Source of the DNA: Dryas octopetala
Taxonomy: Eukaryota > Streptophyta > Magnoliopsida > Rosales > Rosaceae
Reading direction: 5' to 3'
DNA length: 64,000 nucleotides
Assembly (NCBI GenBank): GCA_963921425.1
Contig: OY992832.1
Location: 14,197,249 to 14,261,248, forward strand
Below are positions 37,301 through 49,610 of the stretch, one piece after another. The notes beneath the pieces were generated by a model that did no database searches, was not told where the DNA came from, and saw nothing but the letters and a program-made list of their open reading frames with translations. The position numbers were made by a program, and so were the translations under genes. The first letter of the stretch is position 1. Every line of letters begins with the position of its first letter.

Positions 37301-40216
37301 ATACAACTTCTCAGTCAAGAGTCGTCAATACCTGAACAGGTATATCCTTCTTATGCAACAAGATGAAGTTAAAAATAGTCTCATGACATCAGTCTTTTAA
37401 ATAAGAATTATGAACTTCTCAGAAATTGATCATGTAATTCCTACTCATAACATGATTTCTTTGGTTTGCCCAGGCTGGTCAATTCGGATTTTCACTGTCT
37501 GGTGGGCAAAAGCAGAGAATTGCTATAGCTAGAGCTCTTCTCAGGGATCCAAAAATCCTGCTTCTTGATGAAGCAACTAGTGCATTGGATGCACAGTCTG
37601 AAAGAGTAGTACAGGAGGCAATTGATCAGGCATCAAAAGGGAGGACCACAATCCTAATTGCCCACCGCCTGTCCACAATCCGAACAGCAAACTTGATTGT
37701 AGTTCTTCAAGCTGGGAAAGTAGTTGAATCAGGCTCACACAATGAGCTGATGCAAAAGAATGGGGAGCAGAAAGGTGAATACTTCAAGATGGTACAGTTG
37801 CAGCAGATGGCAACCCAAAATGAAGCTCCTGACGATTTCAATACTCAAATGTATGAAAAACCTCGCCGTAGGAGGAGTGTTGCACCAAGCCCCATTAGTG
37901 TCAGATCAAGTCCATCACCATACCCCTTCAGTGGCACAGCAATGTCTATCTCCATGGGCACACCCTACTCCTTCTCCGTCCAATATGATCCCGATGATGA
38001 AAGTTATGATGAAGACATAAAGAACTCAACTTATCCTCCTCCTTCGCAATGGCGTCTGCTGAAAATGAATGCACCAGAGTGGGGACAAGCTTTACTTGGA
38101 TGCTTGGGTGCAATAGGTTCTTGGGCAGTACAACCTATAAATGCCTACTGTGTAGGATCACTTATATCAGTGTACTTCCTCCAGGACAAATCAGAAATTA
38201 AGTCCAAATCCAGAGTCTTGTCCCTTGTTTTCTTAGGCATTGGTGTTTTCAACTTCTTCACCAATCTCCTCCAACACTACAATTTTGCAATTATGGGAGA
38301 AAAGTTGACCACAAGGGTCAGGAAGATGCTACTTGAGAAGCTGATGACTTTTGAGATTGGGTGGTTTGACCAAGATGAGAACACAAGTGCAGCTATTAGT
38401 GCAAGGTTGGCCACTGAAGTAAACATGATTCGATCTCTTGTTGGGGACAGGATGTCATTGTTGGTCCAAGCAATTTTTGGGGCTTCCTTTGCTTATGCAG
38501 TAGGACTTAAGCTGACATGGAGGCTATCCCTTGTGATGATAGCAGTGCAGCCACTAGTCATTGGGAGCTTTTACGCAAGGAGTATCTTAATGAAGAGCAT
38601 GGGTGAGAAAGCCCAAAAAGCTCAAAAGCAAGGAAGTCAATTGGCAAGTGAAGCTGTCACTAACCACAGAACTATAACTGCCTTCTCTTCTCAGAAAAGA
38701 ATTTTGGGGCTGTTTGGTGCAACCTTGAATGGTCCTAAGAAGGAGAGTATCAAACAGTCCTATGTTTCGGGTGCTGGCTTGTTTAGCTCCCAATTCTTTA
38801 ACACCGCTGCGACAGCTTTAGCTTACTGGTATGGTGGGAGGCTACTGGTGCTAGAGTTGATAACTCCAAAGCATCTGTTTCAGGCGTTTTTGATATTGCT
38901 GTTTACTGCCTATATCATTGCAGAAGCAGGAAGCATGACTTCTGATATATCCAAAGGAAGCACTGCCATTCATTCAGTTTTCGCAATCTTAGACAGGAAA
39001 AGTGAGATTGATCCGGATAACAAATGGGGACTGGAAATCAAGAAGAGGATAAAGGGTTGTGTCGAGTTCAAAAATGTTTTCTTCTCATATCCAACAAGAC
39101 CTGAGCAGATGATACTTAAGGGACTGAGCCTCAGAATTGATGCAGGCAAAACAGTGGCACTAGTTGGGCAGAGTGGTTCTGGAAAATCCACCCTTATTGG
39201 ACTTATTGAGAGGTTCTATGATCCAATGAAGGGATCAGTATATATAGATGCGCAGGATATTAAGAACTATAACTTGAGAATGTTGAGGTCACGTATTGCA
39301 TTAGTTAGTCAAGAACCAACCCTCTTTGCTGGAACTATCCGCGAAAATATTGCCTACGGTAGGGAAAATGCAAAAGAATCTGAGATAAAGAAGGCTGCAG
39401 TTCTGGCCAATGCTCATGAATTTATAAGGTATGAAATTACAAATGACATAATATATATTGTTAATTTCCTTTCTAACATATTATTTACTTGATATAAATT
39501 GTTGGTCCTTTTGGGGTACAATGGTAGTCTAATAGTATTAACATGGGATTAATTTCAAAAGAAGATATGATTTATTATTGGCAGCAATCACCTAACTTTA
39601 GCAGAAACTCTTCAAGGGTTTCTGCATACCATTCAAAGAAAGAAATTTCCGAGTACAAACATTAATTATAATTAAGGAAACACTTTTGACTCTATAATTA
39701 TGTGCCCTCAAGGTTAGCTAATTTGGATGACTTTCTCAAACGGAACACAAGTTGCATACCAAAAGTTTATGTTTATCTGCAGCTTCATAATCTACTAAAT
39801 TTTTTCTTTTCTTTTCTGTTTCTTTTTTCAATGTTTGCAGTGGAATGGATGAGGGTTATAATACATATTGTGGAGAGAGAGGAGTTCAGCTATCAGGAGG
39901 TCAGAAACAAAGGATTGCACTTGCTCGGGCAATACTGAAGAACCCGTCAATCCTCCTGCTGGACGAGGCTACCAGTGCACTTGATAGTGTGTCAGAAAAC
40001 GTGGTTCAAGGAGCACTTGAGAAGATGATGGTTAATAGAACATGTATAGTCATTGCTCACCGTTTATCCACGATACAGAAGGCCAACTCCATTGCTGTGA
40101 TCAAGGATGGGAAGGTTGCAGAACAAGGTTCACATAATGAACTGATTTCCTTAGGACGCAACGGAGCATACTTCTCTCTGATAAAACTACAAACTGGTAG
40201 CTCACCTCCCAGGTAA
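34356..40216 (+). CDS. ABC transporter, subfamily B (MDR/P-glycoprotein type, ABCB15-like)
   Basis: Seven exons join in frame: 34356-34538, 35220-35274, 35364-35551, 36099-36556, 36671-37211, 37474-39428 and 39841-40216, giving 1251 residues, normal for a full-size ABCB. The layout is TMD1-NBD1-linker-TMD2-NBD2. NBD1 has Walker [10 protein letters not shown] (about 379-387), signature LSGGQ (about 483) and Walker [13 protein letters not shown]2 has Walker [10 protein letters not shown] (about 1039), a second LSGGQ (about 1143) and ILLLDEATS. Both sets are intact, so two working ATP sites are expected. The linker is Arg/Ser/Pro-rich (near [10 protein letters not shown]), as in phosphorylated MDR linkers. 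It would be an ATP-driven exporter in the plasma membrane; some plant relatives move auxin, but the substrate here cannot be read. Exon 3 has an unusual donor (G/GTTAAA). The N-terminus is short. Confidence 0.95.
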
Positions 40217-41491
40217 ACCAGAGAAATGGTGACTAAATACTAAGGATGTTGTTGCATATAATATGTAGACTGTCTTTGAATTGGTTACCTGAATTTTTGT
40301 CAATATGAGAAGGAATTTGTATTTAATTGTACTTTACATGAAAGATGGATTATTATTTTAGGTTTGGTATGAGAACTCCCATGGAAAATACTGTAATTAT
40401 CTGTTGTAAGCATGCTTGCATATCCTACAACATAATAATTTATGGTGGGCTTTAAGGTTGTGCTCATATTTCTGAATTTTAGGGTCCCATTTGCAGCACA
40501 GATACTGTGACATTGAAAGGGTAGGTTGTGTTAAGCCTTTGGGGTTAGTCTAAGAGGTGAGAGTGAGCAGGATAATGGGTTAAGATTATGATAGGTCTAA
40601 AATTTGATGCTCTTCAATGTAACAAAGAAAAAGGGAGCTGGCAATGTTTTTTTTTTCAAGTATTGGATGGGGTACGTTGAACTGTAACTTATTCTAATCC
40701 CAACCCTTTTCTGTACCTTCACCACTCGGGCTAACCTTGGGCTTTTAATCCTCATAATTTTAGTTAGGCTAGAAATCAAAAGAGCCCCCATCCATATTCA
40801 GTTCCTTGGTGGCTTGTACTAAAGTGGTCCAGTGACTCCAATGTCCAATGATTCCAATCTCTAAGCCTTTACAGCATGGAAATCTGATTCCAAGAACATC
40901 ACAAATTGATAGCAATTTGAAATCTAACCACGTTCTCATGTGATGTGAGTGGGACTACCCTACTTTTGACAGACTTATCAAAGAAAACAGCAAGAATATA
41001 TTAACCAAAAGAGGCAAAAGCCCTGTTTTTTGCTTACTGAAATATCTCTTCGTTTTGGCAATGAATGCCACTCACACCATACTCATTAACTCCATGCAAA
41101 TGAATGGTGCTATAAAAAGAAAAAATTTCATACACTCAAGTCACCATAAAGTCTATGAATAACATAATTTCCATGCCCAAAAAAGAAATAATAAAAAAAC
41201 GATTTTTACTAGCAACAAACGACAGCGTTTCTTTGACCAACATTTACATTTATTTTCTAACACATCAAAAATTGATATACCAATTAAAAAATTAAAAGAA
41301 AAAACCAATAATTAAGATTTAAGATAACCCAAATAGCCACAAAAAAATGTTGGAATATTCCATTTTCAACTAGAAAATATTTTGAGTACAAGCAAGCAGT
41401 GAGTGACCATTTTCTTCCTAAGCCAAAAAACAACGATACTTGTTTGGCGAAATCAAATCAAAAATAACATTAAACTGCAAATGATGAAAAA
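40217..41491. other. Intergenic between convergent ABCB and NDR1 genes
   Basis: Holds the 3' UTRs of two genes that point toward each other. I see no further gene or clear repeat. Confidence 0.5.
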
Positions 41492-42148
41492 TCACAAAAG
41501 ATTAAGAAAAATGAAGACCAGCAAATTGACCAAAAAGCCCACCTGCCCAACAAGGCCCCCAAGAAGCTGATCTGGTGAAGCAGAGAGCTTAACATCCTTC
41601 TTGGGGTTAACTTTCCCACCAGAGTCGTTGACCTCCACAAGTCCCCCAACCATCAACCTGTGTCTCTTGGTCTTCCAGAACATGATCTTGAACCTGACAG
41701 CCGTGGCCAAATCCACCCTGAAACGCACCGTTCCGTTGGGAAACACCGCCTTGGAAACCGAGGTCCAGTTGAGCTGACCAGGCGTCAGCGCCAGAGTCTT
41801 TGTAGCCTTCTTCTTGTGGCCCTGGTAAAACGCAGAAACATTTGCGTTTCCTATAATGTTGAGGTTGTTGAGGTTGTTGGTGTCGGGTGATGCTCTGAAA
41901 GTGAGGTTGAGGGTATCATAGTAAATTCCCTTGTCCTTGTTGCCGTTGTTGAGCCGGAGGGAGAGGTAGAGGGTGGTGTTGGTGGTGTCGTTGAGGGTCC
42001 TGTTGAGGGCAGGAAGGTAAAAGTCCTTGATGGAGCACTTGGGGTTGGAGGTACGTAGACTCAGCCACATGAAGAGGGCTGTGAGGCCCAGAGTGAATAT
42101 GAAGCTGAAGCAACACCGGCAGCAACCCCCGGGTTGAGGATCCGCCAT
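41492..42148 (-). CDS. NDR1: NDR1 homologue (NHL/LEA-2 family, membrane-anchored immune protein)
   Basis: Single exon, 218 residues. The start is at MADPQPGG (42148); an in-frame ATG eight codons earlier is less likely. A CCRCCFSFIFTLGLTALFMW segment gives an N-terminal Cys cluster and transmembrane anchor, followed by NPKCSIKDFYLPALN, a KDKGIYYD motif, FYQGHKKKA and VRFKIMFWKTKRH. These blocks and the length closely fit Arabidopsis NON-RACE-SPECIFIC DISEASE RESISTANCE 1, which is needed at the plasma membrane for signalling by CC-NBS-LRR resistance proteins. Eight N-x-S/T sites fit a glycosylated extracellular part. The C-terminus is hydrophobic (GFLVNLLVFIFL), compatible with a GPI signal. 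Confidence 0.9.
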   Translation of the reverse strand: MADPQPGGCCRCCFSFIFTLGLTALFMWLSLRTSNPKCSIKDFYLPALNRTLNDTTNTTLYLSLRLNNGNKDKGIYYDTLNLTFRASPDTNNLNNLNIIGNANVSAFYQGHKKKATKTLALTPGQLNWTSVSKAVFPNGTVRFRVDLATAVRFKIMFWKTKRHRLMVGGLVEVNDSGGKVNPKKDVKLSASPDQLLGGLVGQVGFLVNLLVFIFLNLL

Positions 42149-43055
42149 GTTTAATATTGGGAACACTCTCAAAGCTAATTAAGCTTCAAAGAGAGATCCA
42201 ATGATGAACACATTAAAGAGATGTGGAATGGCAATGGGACTATGGAGCCAATAAACGCAACTGTCTAGTCAAGTGTGTTGGACATACAATTACTAGACAT
42301 TTTCCAACATTAATTATTATCCCAAGTTTTTGTCAGTCTTTGTGAAATGGTTACATATATTTTCTCTTTTATCTCTCTCCCTCTCGTCACAAATGTTTAA
42401 TAAAAGTTCATATTTATTAATTAACGTGTTAAATAATATGTCTTTTACTTACTATAAAAACGAGCTCATATTATCATGTAATTTGAAATTTCTAAAATTG
42501 TGATAATAGTTGGTATCTTAAATAAATTTTTATTATTATTGTTTTTCGTGAATGGTTGGTCTTTCTTTAATAAAGTCTTTGTACGTGTTTTGTGTTTTGT
42601 GTTTTGTGTTTTGTGTTTTTGTGTGCTTTTGCTTTATTTCTGGTGTTTGGGTCTTCACTCGGCTGGAGATGGGGCCAGGGCGTGTTGTGGGGTTGACTTG
42701 ATTCTTGAGTCTTCACGGTAAATCCTAGGCAGTAGCCACTTCACTTCCTTGGATGATTGGATCCTCTGATGTAAGGTAGTACGAAACTACCTACCCACGT
42801 TCTTCGATAACTACAAGCATAGTAACTTCTTTGAATTTTCTTTTTTTTTTTCTTTTTAAATTTTTTTTTTTTGTTCATAGAATCATAGGAGAAGAAGACA
42901 AAACAAAAGCAAAACTATTTTTGGTTATAAATAAAAATCATTGCTGTGACTTTTGGGTACACTTTTTGAACCAAAGTATCTCTACTATAATCTCAATTTG
43001 TTTAACTTTAATCTCGGCCTATCTGAGTCACCCAACGAGATAGACTATAAATAAT
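42149..43055. other. NDR1 upstream region
   Basis: Contains the NDR1 promoter and a short (GTTTT)n-like run at 42581-42625. No gene is seen. Confidence 0.5.
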
Positions 43056-44076
43056 AAGGGCTGTTATTTGCACATTCTTTTTTTTTTTTACGCCCCTGTT
43101 AAGAAGAAAAAAAAAAAAAACTATACAGCCCCCTTCTTTCCCTCTCTTTTTTTTCTCGTTCACACTCTCCTTCCCCTGTTTTTTTTTTTTTCTTCTTCTT
43201 CTTCTCCAACCCTCCCCCAGCCAGCCCCTCCACCCAACCCACCTAGCCCCTCAACCCCCTCACCCGACCCACCCCTCCCTCCCTCCCCCTCCGGCCTCCC
43301 CCCTCCACCCAACCCACCTAGCCCCTGCACTGACCCCCCCAGCCCCTGCACCACCAAAACAGCCACCACCACCACCTTCTTCTTCCCCCTACCTAAGCCA
43401 AAACAGCCACCACCACTACCACATTCTTCTCTCTCTCTCTCTCTTCTCGCCCAAGCAAATAGCAAAAAAAAAAAAAAAAAAAAGGTGGCAGGTGGTTCAG
43501 CAGACCAGTGCCGAATCCGTCTGTTTCGTTCGACAGGTAACCACCGAACAAACTTGGTTCGTTCGGTGGGTACCTGCCGAACGAAACCGACGGGTTCGGC
43601 ACTGGTCTGCCGAACCTGCAATTTTTTTTTTTTTAAGTTGGTGTTGCGAGGGAGGAGGAGAGAGAAATACGAGGGTCGGTGTTGCGGGGAGGAGAGAGAG
43701 AGAGATGGAGGTGGTCGGGTGAGGGAAGGAGAGTGGGAGGGAGGTGGTCGGTGAGGGAGGGGAAGGGAGGGAGGTTGTCGGGGTGGGTGAGGGAGGGGAG
43801 GGGCTGGGCTAGTTTCAACATTTTTTTTTTTTTGGTTCTTTGTTTTTTTTTTAATTTAAAAATTCATATTTAGGGTGGGGTGTGTAGTGTTTGGATTAGG
43901 TGAGTGTGTAGTAAGAAATTTTGGTGAGATTAATGAAGTTGGAGTATTTTGGTAATAGGAGGAGTGTGTAAAAGAGAAATTTTAAATTTTAGAAAATGAT
44001 AAGAAGTGTGTAAGAGAAAAATGTGTGCAAAAAGAAAAAAAAAAAAAAAAAAAAAAGTATGCAAATAACAGCTCTC
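43056..44076. mobile_element. Foldback-type DNA transposon with 8-bp target duplication
   Basis: Ends AAGGGCTGTTATTTGC and, inverted, GAGAGCTGTTATTTGC. TAAATAAT is duplicated at 43048-43055 and 44077-44084. The left half is C/T-rich (43140-43440) and the right half G/A-rich (43640-43810), so the element can fold on itself. A strong hairpin lies in the centre. The long open frames are composition artefacts and no transposase is present. Superfamily is uncertain; 8 bp suggests hAT. Confidence 0.75.
43490..43617. repeat. Long near-perfect inverted repeat (hairpin)
   Basis: Arms of about 55-60 bp: GCAGACCAGTGCCGAA on the left is answered by TTCGGCACTGGTCTGC on the right, then TTTCGTTCG by CGAACGAAA, then CAGGTA by TACCTG, then CCACCGAAC by GTTCGTTCGGTGG, around a short AAACTTG loop. 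It is flanked by an A-run at 43464-43483 and a T-run at 43622-43634. Confidence 0.85.
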
Positions 44077-44516
44077 TAAATAATTTAGACCTATTCAACT
44101 TCAACATTCTCCAAACATATATTCAACTCTAATCTCAACATATTCGACTTTCTAGGTATTTTGGTCCTTTCACATCCAGCTATTTTGGTCATTTATCTAA
44201 ATGTGTCCACGTTGTAATACACAATCAAAAATTTTAATTCATTTAATTCGTTTGCCAGGACAAGAAAATATAGACTTGGAAATTGGAATCGATTGTTCTT
44301 GTAAAAACCCTTTACAAACCTTAGACAAAGAAAGAAAAGCTTAGAATCAATAAAACATGTAAATTGCGCATTCAGTGGCTTGCACTTTGCCGTGCTAGCT
44401 AATGTCTCATAGAACATTAAAAAATAAGGCGAGCAAATAGAAATACAGTTTATACATTTGGAAATGACAACCAAAATCATAACTGTGTACATAACATGTT
44501 ACGTGGTGCAAGCAGT

Positions 44517-47500
44517 TTACTCATCATCTTTGTACGGGTACTCCTCTGGAACTTGCTTCAGCAGTTTAACTTGCAACTCAAATGCATCATCACCTCGAAG
44601 CATATCACGGATCCAAGTGATTTCAGTCTTCATCGATACCTGACAATGGAATCACCATTGCAAAACATCACTATAATGACAAGAGAACGGGAACAAAACA
44701 TGTGTGTGTGTGTGTGTGTGTGTGTGTCTGAGACATATAAGTAACTTTTTGCTTTCCACCACCCTCCAAACTTTTGAGGTTTTCTTAGAACCTCAATACC
44801 ATACTCCCACCAGAAACTAACTTTTACACGAACCATGCAGATCCAATCAAGATACAGTCATAAAAGTCTTCTTAGATATCTATCACAAGTGCATGAGGTA
44901 ATAAACAATAGAAAAATAGAAAACTACTAAAACCTTTTCCCAATGTATTATATAAAAAAACAAGATTTTTTAGATATGATAGGGACAAATCTTATCTATT
45001 TTAATTTATATTAGAAAGGTATAAAATAACTAATCTAAGTCTGAAGCAGTAAAAATTGATAAATGGTAGAATTATGTAAGCAATAAAGCTCCTGAGTTTG
45101 AAAAAAAATTATAAATTTTACTAGCAGAGAACTAGCTTTCACCGCTACAGGATCATGCAACTAATGAAAGACAATAAGATTGAAATCAGTGGACAGTTAC
45201 AATATTATCTGTGTCAACCACAATAAAAACAAATATCAATGAGGTATGTTCAAGTGTAAAAACTTGTCTTCTGTTATACCACTGTGGAAAAGAAATACAA
45301 TAGAAGTCATATAAAGTGGGCATATGTCAAAGCAGTGCAGAAGAGGTTACAACTCACCATTTCTAAGGCACCTCTTACGACTCCACTTAGGATGTTGCAG
45401 TAGTACAGACCTTGACAAGTATCTGGAAGCTCAACAAAGTCCACCAGAGGATTGTCCTCCAGAACAATACTGCAACATGTTCCATCAGCATCCCAATTCG
45501 TAACAGATGCAGTGACCCCCAAGAACATTTTAAAACCAATCTGTATAAAAGCACCAATAGAACCATTATGAACACAAACCTACTTCATAACTTAATAGGG
45601 AAGGTGATAAAGTAAATACAATAAAAAAAATGAAGTTAATGTTTTAGATCTAGTAAAGCATGAAAAGCATGCAGCAAAAACTTAGTTCTGTAACTGTCCC
45701 ATGAAAGGCAATACATGTATTCGCAAACCAAAGGGTTCCAAAATATAGTAAAATTACAACAAGGCAATGCAGTCCAGAGCAAGAGGCAAGAAAAACCCAG
45801 CCCTAAATCCATTTATCCAGCGCAACACAGTCCCAAATCCATAAAATCTTTTGGAAAAAAAAAAAAAAAAGCTAAATGCATTGCTTCACAAGATTGGAGG
45901 GTGTCCTAGATGGACTCGCCATTGGAAGTGTAAGGAATATCGGAGTGGGAGTAGTAATCCAAATAGTAGTTCTCATCGAATTCAACCTAAAGCTATGGAG
46001 CTGATAAATAGTTTTTTTTTTTTTTTTTATAAACTTAACTGCCTCAAAAGGATGGTGAGTTGGCATGGATAGGTTTGGGCAATCTCCATAACCAAAGTCA
46101 GCATAAGTAAAATATATAGGGTTGGTTAAGAAGGGGTCAAATGAATACTTTCTGCAGTGTTCATTGCTGAAACATTTTCTGCACCATCTATGCTGGACTT
46201 GAATATAAGTTGGGGATCAGAAATGAACCATCCTCTAGTACCAAGGGAGGGTGAAGTAAGAACTGTATAATATATAAACTACAATGCCTCGAATAAGTTC
46301 TTTTTTATGCCTACTAATATATTGCTTGCTTTGATTTCTTAATGATTATAAATTGGATATTGTTATCCCTAGTAATATGCTTTCATGCATTATTGGTGGA
46401 CAAGAATGCAGCACCCTGCATTTTGACATGGAAACAAAAAATAGCTAAAATTTAAACAAAGGGACGTGACTATTCTATCAATGCATATATACCAACTCTA
46501 ATAACCATTAACTATGTATCTTATTCGTTGTTTTCACTGACAAACCTCCTCCGACACCCACAAGTAGGGGGAAAAAAAGAAAGAGTACATTACATTTCCA
46601 GTAATGTTTAGTGAAAGATGATGATATCAATCAGTTGAATTTTGAAAATATTATGGGAAGTTCCAACTACCAAGCAACAGGTGATAAATGGAGTGAAATT
46701 TGTAACAGAGACCAATATCATATACAAAAGGAACAGTTTACCAGGTTTTAGAACAATTAAGAGTCACAGACAGGATATTTGTTTTTGAAATCAACCAGAC
46801 GTCAATGACAAACCTTTGCAATTACTTCAGCTGTCTCTTTGAAGTCAACACATCTAGAAACATTAGATTTTGCTAGAAACTCATCAATTAACCGAATCCC
46901 AATATTATAGCCCCTGAAATGCAATTAACTGGTCAGATGATGAGCTAAACTAAAAATTAAGCGTATATGAATAGTTACAGCTATTGGCCATCGAAGATGG
47001 CACATAGACAAAACAAAAAGTGTCATCGTTGCAACACATTTTCAGTTCAAATCAAGGATTGACACAAATTAACAGCCCAAAACAAAACCACGCATCCAAG
47101 AAAAAAAAAAACTGGAAAACCACGTTTTCTCAATAAATAAGCACACACAATAATGTAAAAAATGCAACCAAACTTCTAAGAAACACATAATTCACACAAA
47201 AAATAGGAAATCAGCATAAAATTTGAATATAGAGAATTAAAAAGAAATTACATTTGATCAAGCTGCTTGTTAACCTCTTCAACCTCCTCAAGATCTGTGA
47301 GCAGCTGGCGCACGATCGCACCGTACGTTAACGTAAACAGCTCCGCATTCTACAACCAATTCAATTTTTAATGTTAAAGAGGAAAAGACGTAATTAAGCC
47401 ATTTAAATCATGTTTGGATGCCGAGAAAATTTGCAAACCAATACAGGGGGAGTTGGGGTTTCGCTTACCACGCGTTCGACGTTGGCGAAGATTGCGTCAC

Positions 47501-47525
47501 CGGATCGAGGGCCAACAGGAGGCAT
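44517..47525 (-). CDS. TRAPPC3: TRAPP complex subunit BET3/TRAPPC3
   Basis: Five exons on the minus strand: 47525-47469, 47349-47252, 46913-46814, 45540-45358 and 44639-44517. All junctions are GT-AG and in frame, giving 186 residues, the normal family length. The protein starts MPPVGPRSGDAIFANVERV and has ELFTLTYGAIVRQLL, GYNIGIRLIDEFLA, DADGTCCSIVLEDNPL and LYYCNILSGVVRGALEMV, and ends in DDE. TRAPPC3 dimerises in the core of the TRAPP complex, which tethers vesicles and activates Rab GTPases at the Golgi. The Cys in VSRCVDF (about residue 73) matches the palmitoylated Cys known in the yeast and human proteins. A (GT)n microsatellite (44702-44727) lies in the last intron. Confidence 0.95.
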
Positions 47526-48321
47526 GGCGATCTGAGCTGAGACTGAGAACGACAGAGGTTTCTGTGTAAATTACAAAAAAATCACTCAATTTTTAGTTGT
47601 CGAGTTTCCAAAGTCACACACTCACACTGTGCACCTAAATTCTTAATTATGCAAATGTCCTATACCCCTATCCACCCTTTTGTTTTTGCTATTCTAATTT
47701 TAACCTTATGGTCGTTATGCAAATTAGTAATAAAACAATAATGCTATATTTATTATATTTTTATATCATATTTTTATACTATATTTTTTTTTTTGGGTTT
47801 TTTTTATTTATTTATTAGTATCTAATGTATGAATATTATGTAAATTGCCACATAAAGTGGTATAAAATTGTACTATAAAATTGTGAGATGTCTAGCACTA
47901 CTGTAATAAAAAATCAACTAATTTTTTTTTTTTTAAAGGGTCCATTGAAAATACAACTTATTTTACTCTTTGTACCCATACTTCATGCATCTAATACTAC
48001 AAATTATGCACTCATCTTCTTCCACTAAAATTACTCTATCATATCTTTTGATGTAATAATGTATATGTCAGTTTTTTTAATTGTGGTAAATAAAATGAAC
48101 ACCAACATAGACCTAGATATAGGTGTATAAAATATTATCACATCATTTGATATCTAAATTTAAGACATAAATTTAGATCATTAACAATGCTTCATATTTA
48201 AGCAAGTGTGTTCAAGGACAAATAATCCAGATTTTGAACATAAGGCAGATTAGAATGGGTTGGAGGTAGGATGGGGTAGGCTAAGATGAGCTGGAGCAGG
48301 ATAAGTTAGGGCCGATTAGAG

Positions 48322-48503
48322 GAAAAATTATTGGATGTAACCGATACACTGACACGTAATGTAAATAATTCAACATGTAAGGGTATTATTGGACGATATA
48401 TTTATATTAGTAGGATATAGTGTTAATAGAATTCACTTATATTATAACACGTTGGATTTGTTACATCACGTGACGGTGTATCGGTTATACATAATAATTT
48501 CTC
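48322..48503. mobile_element. Palindromic MITE (about 180 bp)
   Basis: The left half GAAAAATTATTGGATGTAAC, CGATACACTGACACGTAATG is answered in inverse by the right half, GAGAAATTATTATGTATAAC, CGATACACCGTCACGTGATG. Pairing covers about 50 bp per arm. I see no clear target duplication. Confidence 0.6.
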
Positions 48504-48704
48504 GTCCCTAAGTGTGTTATTGCAAAATAAATGCTCAAATTGTTGTTATATAAATCTTTTAATATTTTTATCCTTCTCTTATGTCAAATAATTGTTCTAT
48601 ATGCATGTAGCTTACTTTGAGATTAATACAAATACCTCAAGTCAAATGAGCAAATCTGAACCCATCTTAGTTTCTCCAAACTATATGTCGCCCACCTCGA
48701 TACT

Positions 48705-49152
48705 AGGTTAGTTTGGTATTGTTGTGAGAAAAAACAGTTGTGAAGTAAAACAGCTGTAAAGTAAAGTCAACTGTAAAGTAAAGCAGTTGAGTTTTTAATA
48801 AACTATATTTTTAAAAGTGTTGTAAGTGCAAAAAACAGTATCAAGGTGTTTGGTAAATTTTAATGTAAAACTGTTGTGCCTATGTATAATTACTAAAATG
48901 GATATGATGTTGAAAGTGTTTAAAATGAGGGATAACCCTTTGTCATTTTGAATAAAAATTGAGGGTATATTAGGCAACTCAAAAAATTTATTAATGGGAC
49001 CCACAACTTTTATTCACAACAATTTTGACTTTTCAAAACTCTAACGAGTAACCTAGAATTATGAGACACTACAATATTTACTTTTATTATCAAAGACCTA
49101 AAATTGTCATTCACAACAATTTTTAGTTGTTCAACTACATTTCTAAACAGGC
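48705..49152. mobile_element. MITE-like element with GTTTGG/GTTTAG ends
   Basis: The left side begins GGTTAGTTTGGTATTGTTGTG. The right side in inverse reads GGGCCTGTTTAGAAATGTAG. Both flanks carry ACAACTG/ACAATTTT motifs typical of plant PIF/Harbinger- or hAT-type MITEs. Match of the ends is moderate and the class is uncertain. Confidence 0.35.
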
Positions 49153-49189
49153 CCAATAAATAGGCTCGAAAGGCAGGATGTGCCCGTTT

Positions 49190-49610
49190 TTATGATGGGT
49201 GGGGACAAAGTTGATCGTGTGTGAAGGTTGAGTAAACAAAGTTCAAGTAATTATGTACCTCGGTCCTTAGATATGGTTTGCTCAACTCTATCAGTACAGG
49301 TGTTGCTTTATCCAAACTCCGAGGCCCAACTGAGGTAAAAAGCTGCTTAAAATATCTCAAGAAACCACTGTGGATATCTTCTTCTTTCTGTAACCAATCC
49401 CCATTCAAATCCCTAAGAAAACTAGAGAGGGTCCAGAGGGACTATGCATCTTTCTCATGTCCCTTAAGGACTGAACTGTCAGGCCAGTCCCAACAGACCC
49501 TGACAGTTCCAACTTAGAATTCATTTTTTGAGTTCGATTGATTACTTGCTTCGTCATAGAGAAATTTGATGTCTGCTTTCGCTTCAGAATTTTGATCAAC
49601 TGTAGAAGGG
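49190..49610 (-). mobile_element. LINE (L1-type) ORF2 remnant
   Basis: The minus strand reads NGDWLQKEEDIHSGFLRYF then KQLFTS in one frame and IKFLYDEASNQSNSKNEF upstream in another. These match the linker between endonuclease and reverse transcriptase in plant LINE ORF2, which has the pattern KFFHxxASxRxxxN...G.W...EEI...FxxYFxxLFTS. It is frame-shifted and truncated on both sides, so inactive. Confidence 0.65.

Larger units (their letters stand above)
47526..49160. other. Intergenic upstream of TRAPPC3, with MITEs
   Basis: AT-rich, with no gene visible. Two MITE-like elements are described separately. Confidence 0.5.

Noticed and set aside
43068..43873. Pro-rich and Gly/Arg-rich open frames
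   Set aside because: They span the C/T and G/A halves of a foldback transposon and have no homology to a known protein.
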